Shown piece by piece: positions 18,889 to 28,019 of a stretch of 64,000 nucleotides of DNA (the first letter of the stretch is position 1; every line of letters begins with the position of its first letter). The notes below the pieces were generated by a model. That model was not told the DNA's origin. It searched no databases and saw nothing but the letters and a program-made list of their open reading frames with translations. The stretch is taken from positions 26,166-90,165 of the forward strand of contig JAFGBK010000022.1 of assembly GCA_016933175.1 (NCBI GenBank). Direction: 5' to 3'. The DNA is from Candidatus Krumholzibacteriota bacterium. GTDB lineage: Bacteria > Krumholzibacteriota > Krumholzibacteriia > JACNKJ01. The position numbers and the translations under genes are program-made.

Positions 18889-21800
18889 ATGGACGTCGCG
18901 TATTGCGGGCGCCCTCCCGCCCGCCGCCTGGCGGCGCTGCTCTGCCTGCTGGCCCTGCTCGCCGGCGCCGCCGGCGGCGAGCAGGGCGCGGCGGACTCCC
19001 TGGCGGCCCGCGTCGATTCCCTGCGCGAGGCTGGTGAGTACCGTGCGGCGGCGGGGGTCGCGCGGGAACTGCTGGCGCTTCGCCGGGCCGACGCGGCCAC
19101 GCCGCCCTTCGCGATCGTGGACCTGGAGTGGACCCTGCGGACCCTCGAGCACTGCGTCGCCGCCGGCGCGGCGGCGCGGGCGCGTCTCGCCGAGGCCGAC
19201 AGCCTGGGGGCGCTCGTCGTCCAGAACTGGCGGCGGGGCCGCTATGCCGACGGAGCGGCCCTGGCCCGGCGGCGCCTGGACGCCCTGCGCGCCGCGCTGC
19301 CCGCCGCCTGCCCGGAGGTGGCCGCGGGCCTGCACGACCTGGCGACCCTGCTGCGCGCGCAGGGGGAGTACGCGGACGGCGAGGCGGCCTTCCGCGAGGC
19401 GCTGGCGCTGCGCGAATCGCTCCTGGGCGCGGAGCATCCCGACGTCGCCAGCACGCTCAACGGGCTGGCGGCCCTGCTCTACGCCGACGCCCGCTACGGC
19501 GAGGCCGAATCCCTCTACCGGCGCGCCCTGGCCATCCAGCGCCGGGCGCTGGGGGACGAGAGCCTCGACGTGGCGCGGACGCTGAACAACCTGGCCGCCC
19601 TGCTCGAGCACGAGGGAGACTACGCGGAGGCCGAGGCGGGCTACCGCGAAGCCCTGGCCCTGCGCCGCCGGCTCCTGGGCGAGGAGCACCGCCTCGTCGC
19701 CTCGGGCCTCAACAACCTCGCCGGCGTCCTGCTCAAGCAGGGCGACTACGCGGCCGCCAAGCCCCTCTACCGGCGGGCCCTGGCCATGCAGCGGCGCCTG
19801 CTGGGCGAGGACCATCCCGAGGTCGCGGCCGGCCTGAACAACCTGGCCTTCCTGATGCGCGTGCAGGGGGACCTCGAACGCGCCGAGCCCCTGCAGCGCG
19901 AGGCGCTCGCGGTCTGCCGCCGGGCCTACGGCGGCGACCATCCCCTCGTGGCCCGGTCCCTGAACAACCTGGCGCTGGTCCTCCAGGCCCGGGAGGACTA
20001 CGCCGGCGCCGAGCCCCTCCTGCGCGATGCGCTGGCCATGCGGCGCCGCCTGCTGGGAGACCGGCACCCCGACGTGGCCAACGGCATGAGCAGCCTCGCC
20101 GCCAACCTTCAGCTCGCCGGCGCCTACGCCGAGGCGGAGTCCCTTTTCACGGCGGCCATCGTCATCCGGCGCGATCTGCTGGGGGACGCGAACCCGGACG
20201 TGGCCCGCGCGGTGGCGCGCCTCGCCGACCTGCACCGAGCGCGGGGCGACGCCGCCGTGGCGGCGCCGCTCTACGAGGAGGCTCTCGCCGTCCGCCGCGC
20301 GGCGCTCGGCGAGGCGCACCCCGAGGTGGTGGCCAACCTGCGGGACCTCGGCCTGGTTCGCGCGGCGACGGGGGACCTGGCGGCCGCGGAGTCCCTGCTC
20401 GCGCGGGCCGCCGGCGCCTACGACGCCGCCCGGCTGCGCGCCGGTCGGGAGTACGCGCGCAGCACCTTCACCCGCTCCCCCTGGGCCGAGCTGGCCGCGG
20501 CGCGGCTGCTGCTGGGCCGGCAAGAGGACGCCTGGCCGGCGGCCGAGAAGGCCCTCGCCCGGTCCCTGGCGGACCTGCTCATGACGGCCGGCGGGCGCGG
20601 TCTGGATCCGTCCGAGGCCGCGCGCGAGGATTCGCTGAAGCGGGCGCTGGGGGACGCGGAGCGCCGTCTGGCCGTCTTCGTCGGGGCGGCCGCCGGCGAC
20701 ACCTCCGCCCTGGCCGGCGAGCGGGCCGCCCGGGCGCGCCAGGGCCTATTGGCCGCGGAGGCCGCGTGGAGCGCCTTCCACGAGACCCTGGCCGCGGCCC
20801 ATCCGCTCGCGGAGGGCGCGAGCTTCCCCCTCGCACGCGTCCAGGCGGCGCTGGGCTCCGACGCCGCCCTCGTCGGCTGGATCGATGTCGAGCTCGTTGC
20901 CGGCGCGATGCAATCCTGGGGCTACGTGGTGCGCCGAGCGGAACCCGTGGCCTGGGCGCCCCTGCCCGACGCCGGCGGCACGGCGCCGCGGACCGCCGCC
21001 TTCCGGCGCAGCCTCGCCGATCGCGGCTCGCCGGCCATCGGCATCGCGCGCGAGGGCCGCGGCCTGTGGAACGAGCGCTTCGCGCCGCTGGCCGACGTCC
21101 TGGCGAAGGTGCGCGACCTGGTGGTCGTGCCGTCGGGACCCATGCTGGGGATTCCCGTGGAAACCCTCGTCGACGGCGAGGGCGCGCTGCTGGGCGAGCG
21201 CTTCGCGGTTTCCTACGCGCCCTCGGCGACGGTCCACGCCTGGCTCGCGGAGCGGTCGGGATCGCGGGACGCGCGGGCGGGCCGCCCCGTGCTCGTCCTG
21301 GGCGACCCGCCCTTCGACGGCATGATGCCGCGGCTCGAGCGGACGCGGGAGGAGGCGGCCGCCGTCGCGGCGCTGGCGCCGGGCGCCACCCTCCTGCTGG
21401 GGGAGCACGCCGCGGAGGCCGAGCTCCTGCGGCTCGCCGCGTCGGGCGAGCTGGCGGGCTTCGGCACCATCCACCTGGCGACCCATGCCCTCATCGACGA
21501 CGCCCTGCCCGAGCGCTCGGCGCTGGTGCTGTCCCAGGCGGGCCTGGGCGACCCCGTGGCGGCGGCCGTGGCCGGCGAGCGCGTGTGCGACGGCCTGCTC
21601 ACCGCGTCCGAGATCGTCCGCGAGTGGCGGATCGACGCGGACCTCGTCGTGCTGAGCGCCTGCGAGACCGGACTGGGCCGTCAGGTGCTGGGCGAGGGTT
21701 ACCTGGGTCTGGCCAACGCCTTCCTGCGGGCGGGGGCGCGCAGCCTGGTCGTCAGCCTGTGGCGGGTGGAGGACCGGTCCACGGCCCTGCTGATGGAGCG

Positions 21801-21969
21801 CTTCCACGCGAACCGCCGCGGCGCCGGGGCGTCGACGGACGCCCTGCCGGCGGCCGAGGCCCTGCGCGAAGCGAAGCGCTGGCTGCGGACCTGGACGGAC
21901 GACGCGGGGCGGACGCCCTACGCGCATCCCTTCTACTGGTCCGCCTTCATCCTGATCGGCGCCCGGTGA
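18889..21969 (+). CDS. Secreted/periplasmic TPR-CHAT (caspase-like) protein
   Basis: Signal peptide; ~10 TPR_12-like repeats ('LALRRRLLGEEHRLVASGLNNLAGVLLKQGDYAAAKPLYRRAL'); CHAT dyad motifs 'IHLATHALIDD' and 'VVLSACETGLG...GLANAFLRAGARSLVVSLWRVED'. Confidence 0.93.
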   Translation: MDVAYCGRPPARRLAALLCLLALLAGAAGGEQGAADSLAARVDSLREAGEYRAAAGVARELLALRRADAATPPFAIVDLEWTLRTLEHCVAAGAAARARLAEADSLGALVVQNWRRGRYADGAALARRRLDALRAALPAACPEVAAGLHDLATLLRAQGEYADGEAAFREALALRESLLGAEHPDVASTLNGLAALLYADARYGEAESLYRRALAIQRRALGDESLDVARTLNNLAALLEHEGDYAEAEAGYREALALRRRLLGEEHRLVASGLNNLAGVLLKQGDYAAAKPLYRRALAMQRRLLGEDHPEVAAGLNNLAFLMRVQGDLERAEPLQREALAVCRRAYGGDHPLVARSLNNLALVLQAREDYAGAEPLLRDALAMRRRLLGDRHPDVANGMSSLAANLQLAGAYAEAESLFTAAIVIRRDLLGDANPDVARAVARLADLHRARGDAAVAAPLYEEALAVRRAALGEAHPEVVANLRDLGLVRAATGDLAAAESLLARAAGAYDAARLRAGREYARSTFTRSPWAELAAARLLLGRQEDAWPAAEKALARSLADLLMTAGGRGLDPSEAAREDSLKRALGDAERRLAVFVGAAAGDTSALAGERAARARQGLLAAEAAWSAFHETLAAAHPLAEGASFPLARVQAALGSDAALVGWIDVELVAGAMQSWGYVVRRAEPVAWAPLPDAGGTAPRTAAFRRSLADRGSPAIGIAREGRGLWNERFAPLADVLAKVRDLVVVPSGPMLGIPVETLVDGEGALLGERFAVSYAPSATVHAWLAERSGSRDARAGRPVLVLGDPPFDGMMPRLERTREEAAAVAALAPGATLLLGEHAAEAELLRLAASGELAGFGTIHLATHALIDDALPERSALVLSQAGLGDPVAAAVAGERVCDGLLTASEIVREWRIDADLVVLSACETGLGRQVLGEGYLGLANAFLRAGARSLVVSLWRVEDRSTALLMERFHANRRGAGASTDALPAAEALREAKRWLRTWTDDAGRTPYAHPFYWSAFILIGAR

Positions 21970-21985
21970 GGCGCCCGGCCTTCCC

Positions 21986-22552
21986 TCAGCGGTAGTACTC
22001 CCTCACGATGGTCCAGGAGAGCGGAATCGCCGGCGTCATGGGAGCGGGCACGCTGACCTCGTTGTTGCTCTCGAACCACTCCTGCACCGCGCCCTGATAG
22101 TCGATGACGATGGTCACCACGGACTCGCCGTTGTAGGGGATCTGGGAGCAGTAGGTCACGAACTCATAGGAGCAGACGCACTGCAGGTTGCCCGGGTCGA
22201 TCTGCTCCGGGACGCAGAGGCCGAACACGTCCTCCTCGCCGTCGTAGACCGGATCGCAGATGCCGTCGCAGTCCGGGTAGTACTCGCCGTTGCAGAACTC
22301 CGTCGTGGACGGGAAGACGACGACCGGCACCGCCTTGGCGCTGTCGCCGTCCAGGAAGACGGTGATGTCCGACTCGAGCGCGTCATCCAGGTCGAGGTTC
22401 TTGAGCACGAAGCCCACCTGGGCGCCGAGGGTTCCCTCGCGCTCGAAATAGACGTCGACGCTGGTTATGAACAGGTCCACCGAACAGGCCTGAGCCGCCA
22501 GGGGCGCGATCAGGAGGCAGCAAAGGCAGGCTGTCATTACACGTAGTGTCAT
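21986..22552 (-). CDS. Secreted cysteine-rich hypothetical protein
   Basis: Signal peptide 'MTLRVMTACLCCLLIAPLAAQA'; clustered Cys 'FCNGEYYPDCDGICDP..GLCVPEQIDPGNLQCVCSYEFVTYC'; C-term CARDB-like 'WFESNNEVSV'. Confidence 0.7.
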   Translation of the reverse strand: MTLRVMTACLCCLLIAPLAAQACSVDLFITSVDVYFEREGTLGAQVGFVLKNLDLDDALESDITVFLDGDSAKAVPVVVFPSTTEFCNGEYYPDCDGICDPVYDGEEDVFGLCVPEQIDPGNLQCVCSYEFVTYCSQIPYNGESVVTIVIDYQGAVQEWFESNNEVSVPAPMTPAIPLSWTIVREYYR

Positions 22553-22813
22553 ACTCGACTCCTCCTCGGTTCTCCACCCTGGGACTCAAGTATAACCCAG
22601 ATGTCACAGCCGCAGGGCATGAAGATGCCGGCTCCGGCGCGGGTGAAAGTCGTTCATACCGCGTCCGGACGAGCTCTGGACGCACGCGGGGATTGCAGAC
22701 GCGCGGGCGCGGGGATATGCTGGTCGCACAGACACCGGAGCGCGTGGTCCAGCGAGTTCGCACAAGTCGACGCGCCGGGCGCGGCCACGGCCCGCCGGCG
22801 AGGAGGTGGCCTG

Positions 22814-23749
22814 ATGCCCCGCCGAACCGCACTGCCCTTTTCGCCGGGCCCGGCAACCCTGGCGCTCAGCCTGCTGCTCCTGCTCTTCCTGTTGCTGATC
22901 CCGTCCCGCGTGGTGGCCCGCGAGCCCGGCGACACGGGACTCGTCGTGTCCGTCGCCGGCGAGGTCCAGGTGCGGCGCGCCGGCGGCGCCCACGACGCCG
23001 CCGAGGGATTCGTGCTCTTCGCGGGCGACACCATCACGGTGCGCACGGGCGGCCGCTGCACGGGCTTCGTGCCCGCGGGCGAGGCCTTCGATCTCGCCGG
23101 CCCGGCCCAGTACGTCCTGGGCGAGGCCGGTGACCGGCGCGGCCTGGACAACGTCAAGGGCTGGGTGCAGCGGCAGCTCGCCCAGTGGATCGGCGAGAGC
23201 CGCAGCCAGCCCCTGGCCACCCGCAGCCAGCGCGACTGGGACGTGCGCGCCGGAGCGCCCGGTCTCCTGGTACCCGCCGCCGGCGGCGCGGTGCGGCCCG
23301 AGGCGAGCCGCTTCATCTGGTCCACGATAACCGGCGTCGACCGCTACTGCCTGGTGGTGGCGCCCGCGACCGGCGACGAGCTGACGCGCATCGTCCGGGG
23401 CAACGAAGCGGTCCTGCCCGATCTGGAGCCGGGCGCGGAGTACGTCTGGAAGGTGAAGCCGCTCCTCGACGACTGGCCGGGGGAGGCGCCCTGGCGCGGC
23501 TTCCGCGTGATGACCGCCGACGAGGCGCGGCGTCTGGACGAGGCCGTCGCCTCCCTGGGCGACCTCGAGGCCGGCGTGCTGCTGCTCTCGGCGGGGCTCG
23601 AGGAGGAGGCCCTCGCCCGCCTCGACGCGGCCGTGACCCTGCACGCGCGGGGCCGCTCGGCCCTGCTGTGGCGCTCGCGGGCCCTCGCGCGCGTCGGCCT
23701 GCACGACCAGGCCTGCGCGGATCTTCTCGAGGCGCTGGGCCGGCAGTGA
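22814..23749 (+). CDS. FecR-like domain secreted protein
   Basis: Signal peptide; 'VVSVAGEVQVRRAGGAHDAAEGFVLFAGDTITVRTGGRCTGFVPAG' FecR-like; overlaps next gene. Confidence 0.75.
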   Translation: MPRRTALPFSPGPATLALSLLLLLFLLLIPSRVVAREPGDTGLVVSVAGEVQVRRAGGAHDAAEGFVLFAGDTITVRTGGRCTGFVPAGEAFDLAGPAQYVLGEAGDRRGLDNVKGWVQRQLAQWIGESRSQPLATRSQRDWDVRAGAPGLLVPAAGGAVRPEASRFIWSTITGVDRYCLVVAPATGDELTRIVRGNEAVLPDLEPGAEYVWKVKPLLDDWPGEAPWRGFRVMTADEARRLDEAVASLGDLEAGVLLLSAGLEEEALARLDAAVTLHARGRSALLWRSRALARVGLHDQACADLLEALGRQ

Positions 23750-25671
23750 GGAAGGCCGCCGCGCCCGCTTCACCGCCGGCGGCGCGCGCCTCCCGCGCAG
23801 CGGCCCTCGCCGCCCTGGGGCGCCGCTGGCTGCCCGCGCTCGTCCTGCTGCCGCTGGCGCTGCTCCTGCGTCCCGTGTTCTGGACGCCCCTGGACGACCG
23901 CTTCTTCGACTACTTCCACTCCCTGCGTGCTGTGCCTCCCTGGACGGAGGTCGTTGTGGTCGGCATCGACGCGGCGACGCGCGCGGCGCTGCCGCGGCCC
24001 GTCTATCCCCTGGCCGGCCACACGGCCGAGCACGCCCTGCTCACGCGGCGCCTGGCCGGGGCCGGCGCGCGGGACATCGCCTTCGACATCGACTTCGATC
24101 CCGAGTCCTTCGCCGCGCCGCCCGTGGAGCTGGCCGCGGCCTTCGCCGAGGCGGGCGACGTCCACATCATCATGACCCTGCGCGAGGAGCGGGCGGCGGG
24201 GGCGGGCGGCGGCCTACTGCTGGCGGGCCGCCCGCCCGACGCCGCCCTCATGGCCGCGTCGCGGGGCGCCTTCGTCGTCAACGTGCGCATCGATCCCGAC
24301 GGGACCTTCCGGCGCTTCCGCCCCGACCCGCGCCTGTCGGGCCTGGGGCTGGAGACCCTGCCCGAGCGGCTGGCCGGCGTCCGCGCCGGACGCGGCGTGC
24401 CCGTGGAGTTCCCGTCCGTGGAACGGCCGCTGCCCGTGGTGTCCTACCATGACGTGCTCGCCGGGGAGCCGGCGGCCCTGGCCGCCGTGGCGGACCGCAT
24501 CGTCCTCGTGGGATTGGTGGAGGACAGCGGCACCGACGTCGTCACCGTGCCGCGCCTGCAGCGACTGGCTGGCGGCGTGGAGACACGCTCCCTGCCGGGC
24601 GTCATGGTGCTGGCGGCCGTCACCGAAACCCTGACCCGGGGCGCGCCCATCCGCGACGCGGGCGCGGGCACGATGGCGGCCTGGCTGCTGGCCTGGTGCC
24701 TGGCGACGCTGGCGATCCCGCCACGCGCGCGGCCGGTGCTGGCGGGGCTGGCGGTAATCGGCCTGCTGCTGGCGGCACTGGCCGCGACGGGATGGCTCCA
24801 CGCGGCGGCGGGCCGGGTCCTGCCGGCGGGCACGCTGCTGGGGGCCATCGTCCTGTGCGGGGCCTATGTGCTCGTGGCCGCCCACGTGGAGACCGCCGCG
24901 AAGCTGCACGCCGAACGGGTGGAGCGCGAGCGCGTGCAGCGCGAGATGGCGGCGGCCCGGCGCATGCAGGAGATGTTCCTGCCCGGCGAGATTCCGGACG
25001 TGCCCGGCTACGACCTGTGGGGGACGAACATCAGCTCCCTGGCCGTGTCGGGCGACTACTTCGACCTGATCGACCTCGGCGCGGACGGGCCGCTGCTCCT
25101 CGCCATCGCCGACGTGTCGGGCAAGGGGCTGCCGGCGAGCCTGCTCATGTCCAACGTCCAGGCCGGCCTGCACAGCCAGGCCATCGAGCGGCCCTTCGAC
25201 CTGGCGCGCACCGCCGCCAACCTGAACCAGCTCGTCTGCGAGAACACCGACGAGGCCACCTTCGTCACCCTCTTCCTGGCCGAGCTGGACAAGGATTCCG
25301 GGCGCCTGCGCTACGTGCGGGCGGGGCACGACTACCCGCTCCTGCTGGGAGCGGACGGGACGCTGAGCCGCCTGGAGGCCGGCGGCCTGTTCATCGGCAT
25401 GATGCCGGGCATGGCCTACGAGGTCCACGAGACGCGGCTCGGCGCGGGGGACGCCCTCTGTCTCTACACGGACGGCGTCACCGAGGCGCGCAGCCCCGGC
25501 GACGAGGAGTTCGGCCTCGCGCGACTGGGCGAGACCCTGCGGGCGCACGTCGGCCGGGGCGCCCCGGCGGCTGGCGAGGCCCTCGTGGCCGCCGTGCGCG
25601 CCTTCTCCGGCCTCGACCGCCAGGCGGACGACGTGACCGTCGTCGTCCTGAAGCGGGACGCGGCGACCTGA
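23746..25671 (+). CDS. CHASE2 sensor with PP2C/SpoIIE-type serine phosphatase
   Basis: CHASE2: 'DDRFFDYFHSLRAVPPWTEVVVVGIDAAT...ARDIAFDIDF'; three C-terminal TM; SpoIIE: 'ARRMQEMFLPGEIPDVPGYDLWGTNISSLAVSGDYFDLIDLG...LLLAIADVSGKGLPASLLMSNVQ...LCLYTDGVTEARSPGDEEFG'; GTG start in a GTGA overlap. Confidence 0.9.
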   Translation: MRKAAAPASPPAARASRAAALAALGRRWLPALVLLPLALLLRPVFWTPLDDRFFDYFHSLRAVPPWTEVVVVGIDAATRAALPRPVYPLAGHTAEHALLTRRLAGAGARDIAFDIDFDPESFAAPPVELAAAFAEAGDVHIIMTLREERAAGAGGGLLLAGRPPDAALMAASRGAFVVNVRIDPDGTFRRFRPDPRLSGLGLETLPERLAGVRAGRGVPVEFPSVERPLPVVSYHDVLAGEPAALAAVADRIVLVGLVEDSGTDVVTVPRLQRLAGGVETRSLPGVMVLAAVTETLTRGAPIRDAGAGTMAAWLLAWCLATLAIPPRARPVLAGLAVIGLLLAALAATGWLHAAAGRVLPAGTLLGAIVLCGAYVLVAAHVETAAKLHAERVERERVQREMAAARRMQEMFLPGEIPDVPGYDLWGTNISSLAVSGDYFDLIDLGADGPLLLAIADVSGKGLPASLLMSNVQAGLHSQAIERPFDLARTAANLNQLVCENTDEATFVTLFLAELDKDSGRLRYVRAGHDYPLLLGADGTLSRLEAGGLFIGMMPGMAYEVHETRLGAGDALCLYTDGVTEARSPGDEEFGLARLGETLRAHVGRGAPAAGEALVAAVRAFSGLDRQADDVTVVVLKRDAAT

Positions 25672-25703
25672 CGCCGGCGCGCCTTGCCGCGGAAGGAAGG
25701 ATC

Positions 25704-26558
25704 ATGCGCTACCATCGCTACGACGACGTCGCGTCATTTCTCGCCGACTGGGAGGAGTGCCTGCTGCGCCGCGAGTCGGCCAACAACCTGATGCTGGGGA
25801 TCGCCCTGCGCCTCGCGGCCGGCCACGCCTACTCCGAGGAGGCGCCCGTCCTGCGCGGGGTCTTCGACGGCGTCCGGCCGGTCCTGGCGGCGCTGATGAC
25901 GCCGCCGCACAGGCTGGCCATCCACTGCGAGGACGCCGGCGCCTGCCAGGACGGCCTGGAGCGCCTGGCGGCCGGCCTCGCCGGGGACGGCGTCGCGCTG
26001 CCGGGGGTGGTGGGCCCGAAGGACCCGGCGGGCCGCTTCGCGGAGATCTGGACGCGCACGGCGGGCTGCGCGTCCCGGGTCGGTATGCGCATGCGCGTCT
26101 TCGAGTTGCGCGAGGTGGCCGACGTGACGGCGGCGCCGGGGGCGCCCCGCCGGGCCGGCGAAGGGGACCTCGACCTGGCCGTGGACTGGACGGTCGCCTT
26201 CAGCGCCGAGGCCGTGGAGAGCCTGGAGCGGGAGCGCGCGGAGAAGCTCGTCCGGGTGAAGCTGGCGGCCGGCGACATCTGGTTCTGGGAGGACGGCGGA
26301 CCCGTCGCCATGGCCGCCAAGGCGCGGCCGACGGTCAACGGCTGCACGGTGAACCTGGTCTACACGCCGCCGGACCGGCGCCGGCGAGGCTACGCCACCT
26401 CTCTTGTCGCGCACCTGAGCCGGCACCTGCTCGGCGAGGGCTACGCCTTCTGTAACTTGTTCACGGACCTGGCCAATCCGACCTCCAACAGCATCTACAT
26501 GAAGGTAGGCTACTTGCCCGTCTGCGACTTCGACGAGCTGCACTTCGAGGCGCCCTGA
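25704..26558 (+). CDS. GNAT family N-acetyltransferase
   Basis: 'VNLVYTPPDRRRRGYATSLVAHLSRHLLGEGYAFCNLFTDLANPTSNSIYMKVGYLPVCDF'; RBS GGAAGGA before ATG 25704. Confidence 0.9.
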   Translation: MRYHRYDDVASFLADWEECLLRRESANNLMLGIALRLAAGHAYSEEAPVLRGVFDGVRPVLAALMTPPHRLAIHCEDAGACQDGLERLAAGLAGDGVALPGVVGPKDPAGRFAEIWTRTAGCASRVGMRMRVFELREVADVTAAPGAPRRAGEGDLDLAVDWTVAFSAEAVESLERERAEKLVRVKLAAGDIWFWEDGGPVAMAAKARPTVNGCTVNLVYTPPDRRRRGYATSLVAHLSRHLLGEGYAFCNLFTDLANPTSNSIYMKVGYLPVCDFDELHFEAP

Positions 26559-26841
26559 CGAGCCCGCGTTCGAAGCGGGTGAAAAAAATTTCGCTATTTC
26601 GCGATTTTCACTGGCGTGGCACCCCGCCGTGACTATATTCTGCGCGGCAAGGACTTCTCATCGTGGATCGATCCGCCGCCTCGCCCCCGTCGAATCGACG
26701 TCCATTGCCCGGCGGCCGGCCGTAACCGGCCCGCCGCCGGCAATGTCAATCCCGAGAAGCCGGAAGGCTGACAGGCTGCGAACCGTTCGCGACCGGCCTT
26801 CCATCATGTTCATCGATGGGGCGATTCGGAGGATTCCCGAA

Positions 26842-27114
26842 ATGGCTAAGAAGCTCTACGTCGGCAACCTGCCCTTCACCGCCACCGAGGACGAGATTCG
26901 CGACCTGTTCGCGAAGCATGGCACCGTCCTCTCCGTCAACCTCATCACCGACCGTGACACGGGCCGGCCCCGTGGCTTCGGCTTCGTGGAGATGGAGGAC
27001 CATCTGGCGGCCATGGAGCAGCTCGACGGCTACGAGATGGATGGGCGCGCCATCCGCGTCAACGAGGCGCAGGAGAAGCGCAACCGCGGTGGCGGCGGCG
27101 GTGGCCGCTACTAA
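26842..27114 (+). CDS. RRM-domain RNA-binding protein (glycine-rich tail)
   Basis: RNP2 'KLYVGNLPF', RNP1 'RGFGFVEM', C-term 'RNRGGGGGGRY'. Confidence 0.96.
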   Translation: MAKKLYVGNLPFTATEDEIRDLFAKHGTVLSVNLITDRDTGRPRGFGFVEMEDHLAAMEQLDGYEMDGRAIRVNEAQEKRNRGGGGGGRY

Positions 27115-27142
27115 CCGTACCGGATCGTAACAGAGATTCACG

Positions 27143-27175
27143 CGCCGAGCCCCGCACTGCGGGGCTCGGCGTTTT
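27143..27175 (+). terminator. Intrinsic terminator of RRM gene
   Basis: CGCCGAGCCCCGC-ACT-GCGGGGCTCGGCG perfect 13-bp stem then TTTT. Confidence 0.92.
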
Positions 27176-27210
27176 CGCTTCCGGGGCCGGCGCGCCCGGC
27201 GGCCCCGGGC

Positions 27211-27867
27211 TCAGGCCGACGGCACGACGTAGCGCAGCACGCAGGCGTAGTGGCAGGACACGCCGACCAGCACGAACAGGTGCCAGACGGCGTGGTGGTA
27301 GGGGAAGCCGCGCCAGGCGTAGAAGACCGCGCCGCCGCTGTAGGCCACGCCGCCCGCGAGCAGCAGGACCAGGGCCGGCGCCGGCAGGGCCGAGGCCAGC
27401 GGGCGCGCGGCGATGACCACGAGCCAGCCGAGCGCCAGGTAGAAGACCAGCGAGAGCCGCTTCCAGGGCCGGCGCAGCACGACCTCGTAGACGACGCCCA
27501 GCGCGGCGAATCCCCAGCTCAGGCCGAAGAGCGTCCAGCCCCAGCCGCCGCCCAGGACGGCCAGGGTGAAGGGCGTATAGGTGCCGGCGATGAGCAGGTA
27601 GATGCTGCCGTGGTCCAGCAGCTTGAAGACCAGCTTGGCATTGGCCGGCGTGAGGGCGTGGTAGAAGGTCGAGGCGGTGAAGAGCGACACCATCGTGGCG
27701 CCGAAGAGCGTGACGCCCACCACGAGGCGGGCGTCGCCCCGCAGCGCGGCCAGCACGACGAGCAGCACCAGGCCGGCGACGCTGCCCAGGACGCCCAGGC
27801 CGTGCGTGATGGCGTGGGCGATCTCCTCGCCGCGGGAGAAGTCCTCGTGCGCGAAGGCACCTCGCAT
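27211..27867 (-). CDS. Hemolysin III family (PAQR/YqfA-like) membrane protein
   Basis: 'EEIAHAITHGLGVLGSVAGLVLL', 'STFYHAL', 'LDHGSIYLLIAGTYTPF', 'HHAVWHLFVLVGVSCHY'. Confidence 0.93.
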   Translation of the reverse strand: MRGAFAHEDFSRGEEIAHAITHGLGVLGSVAGLVLLVVLAALRGDARLVVGVTLFGATMVSLFTASTFYHALTPANAKLVFKLLDHGSIYLLIAGTYTPFTLAVLGGGWGWTLFGLSWGFAALGVVYEVVLRRPWKRLSLVFYLALGWLVVIAARPLASALPAPALVLLLAGGVAYSGGAVFYAWRGFPYHHAVWHLFVLVGVSCHYACVLRYVVPSA

Positions 27868-27976
27868 GACAGCGTCCTCGTGATTGCGGTTCCGTTAGAA
27901 AGGCCGCGCCGGGAGCGTACCCTGGACCCGTTGCCGCCGCGTGTCGAGCCTTTTCAGGCCGGCAGCGCCGCCGGGA

Positions 27977-27985
27977 TGCTATCAT
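27977..27985 (+). promoter_or_regulatory. Extended -10 promoter element TGCTATCAT
   Basis: TG-N-TATCAT, 34 nt upstream of ATG 28020. Confidence 0.45.
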
Positions 27986-28019
27986 TGACGGGAACGCGAC
28001 TCTCGTGACAGGAATCGCC

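Noticed and set aside
26612-26634. TGGCAC...GTGAC as a sigma54 promoter before the RRM gene
   Set aside because: The -12 GC element is missing at the required spacing
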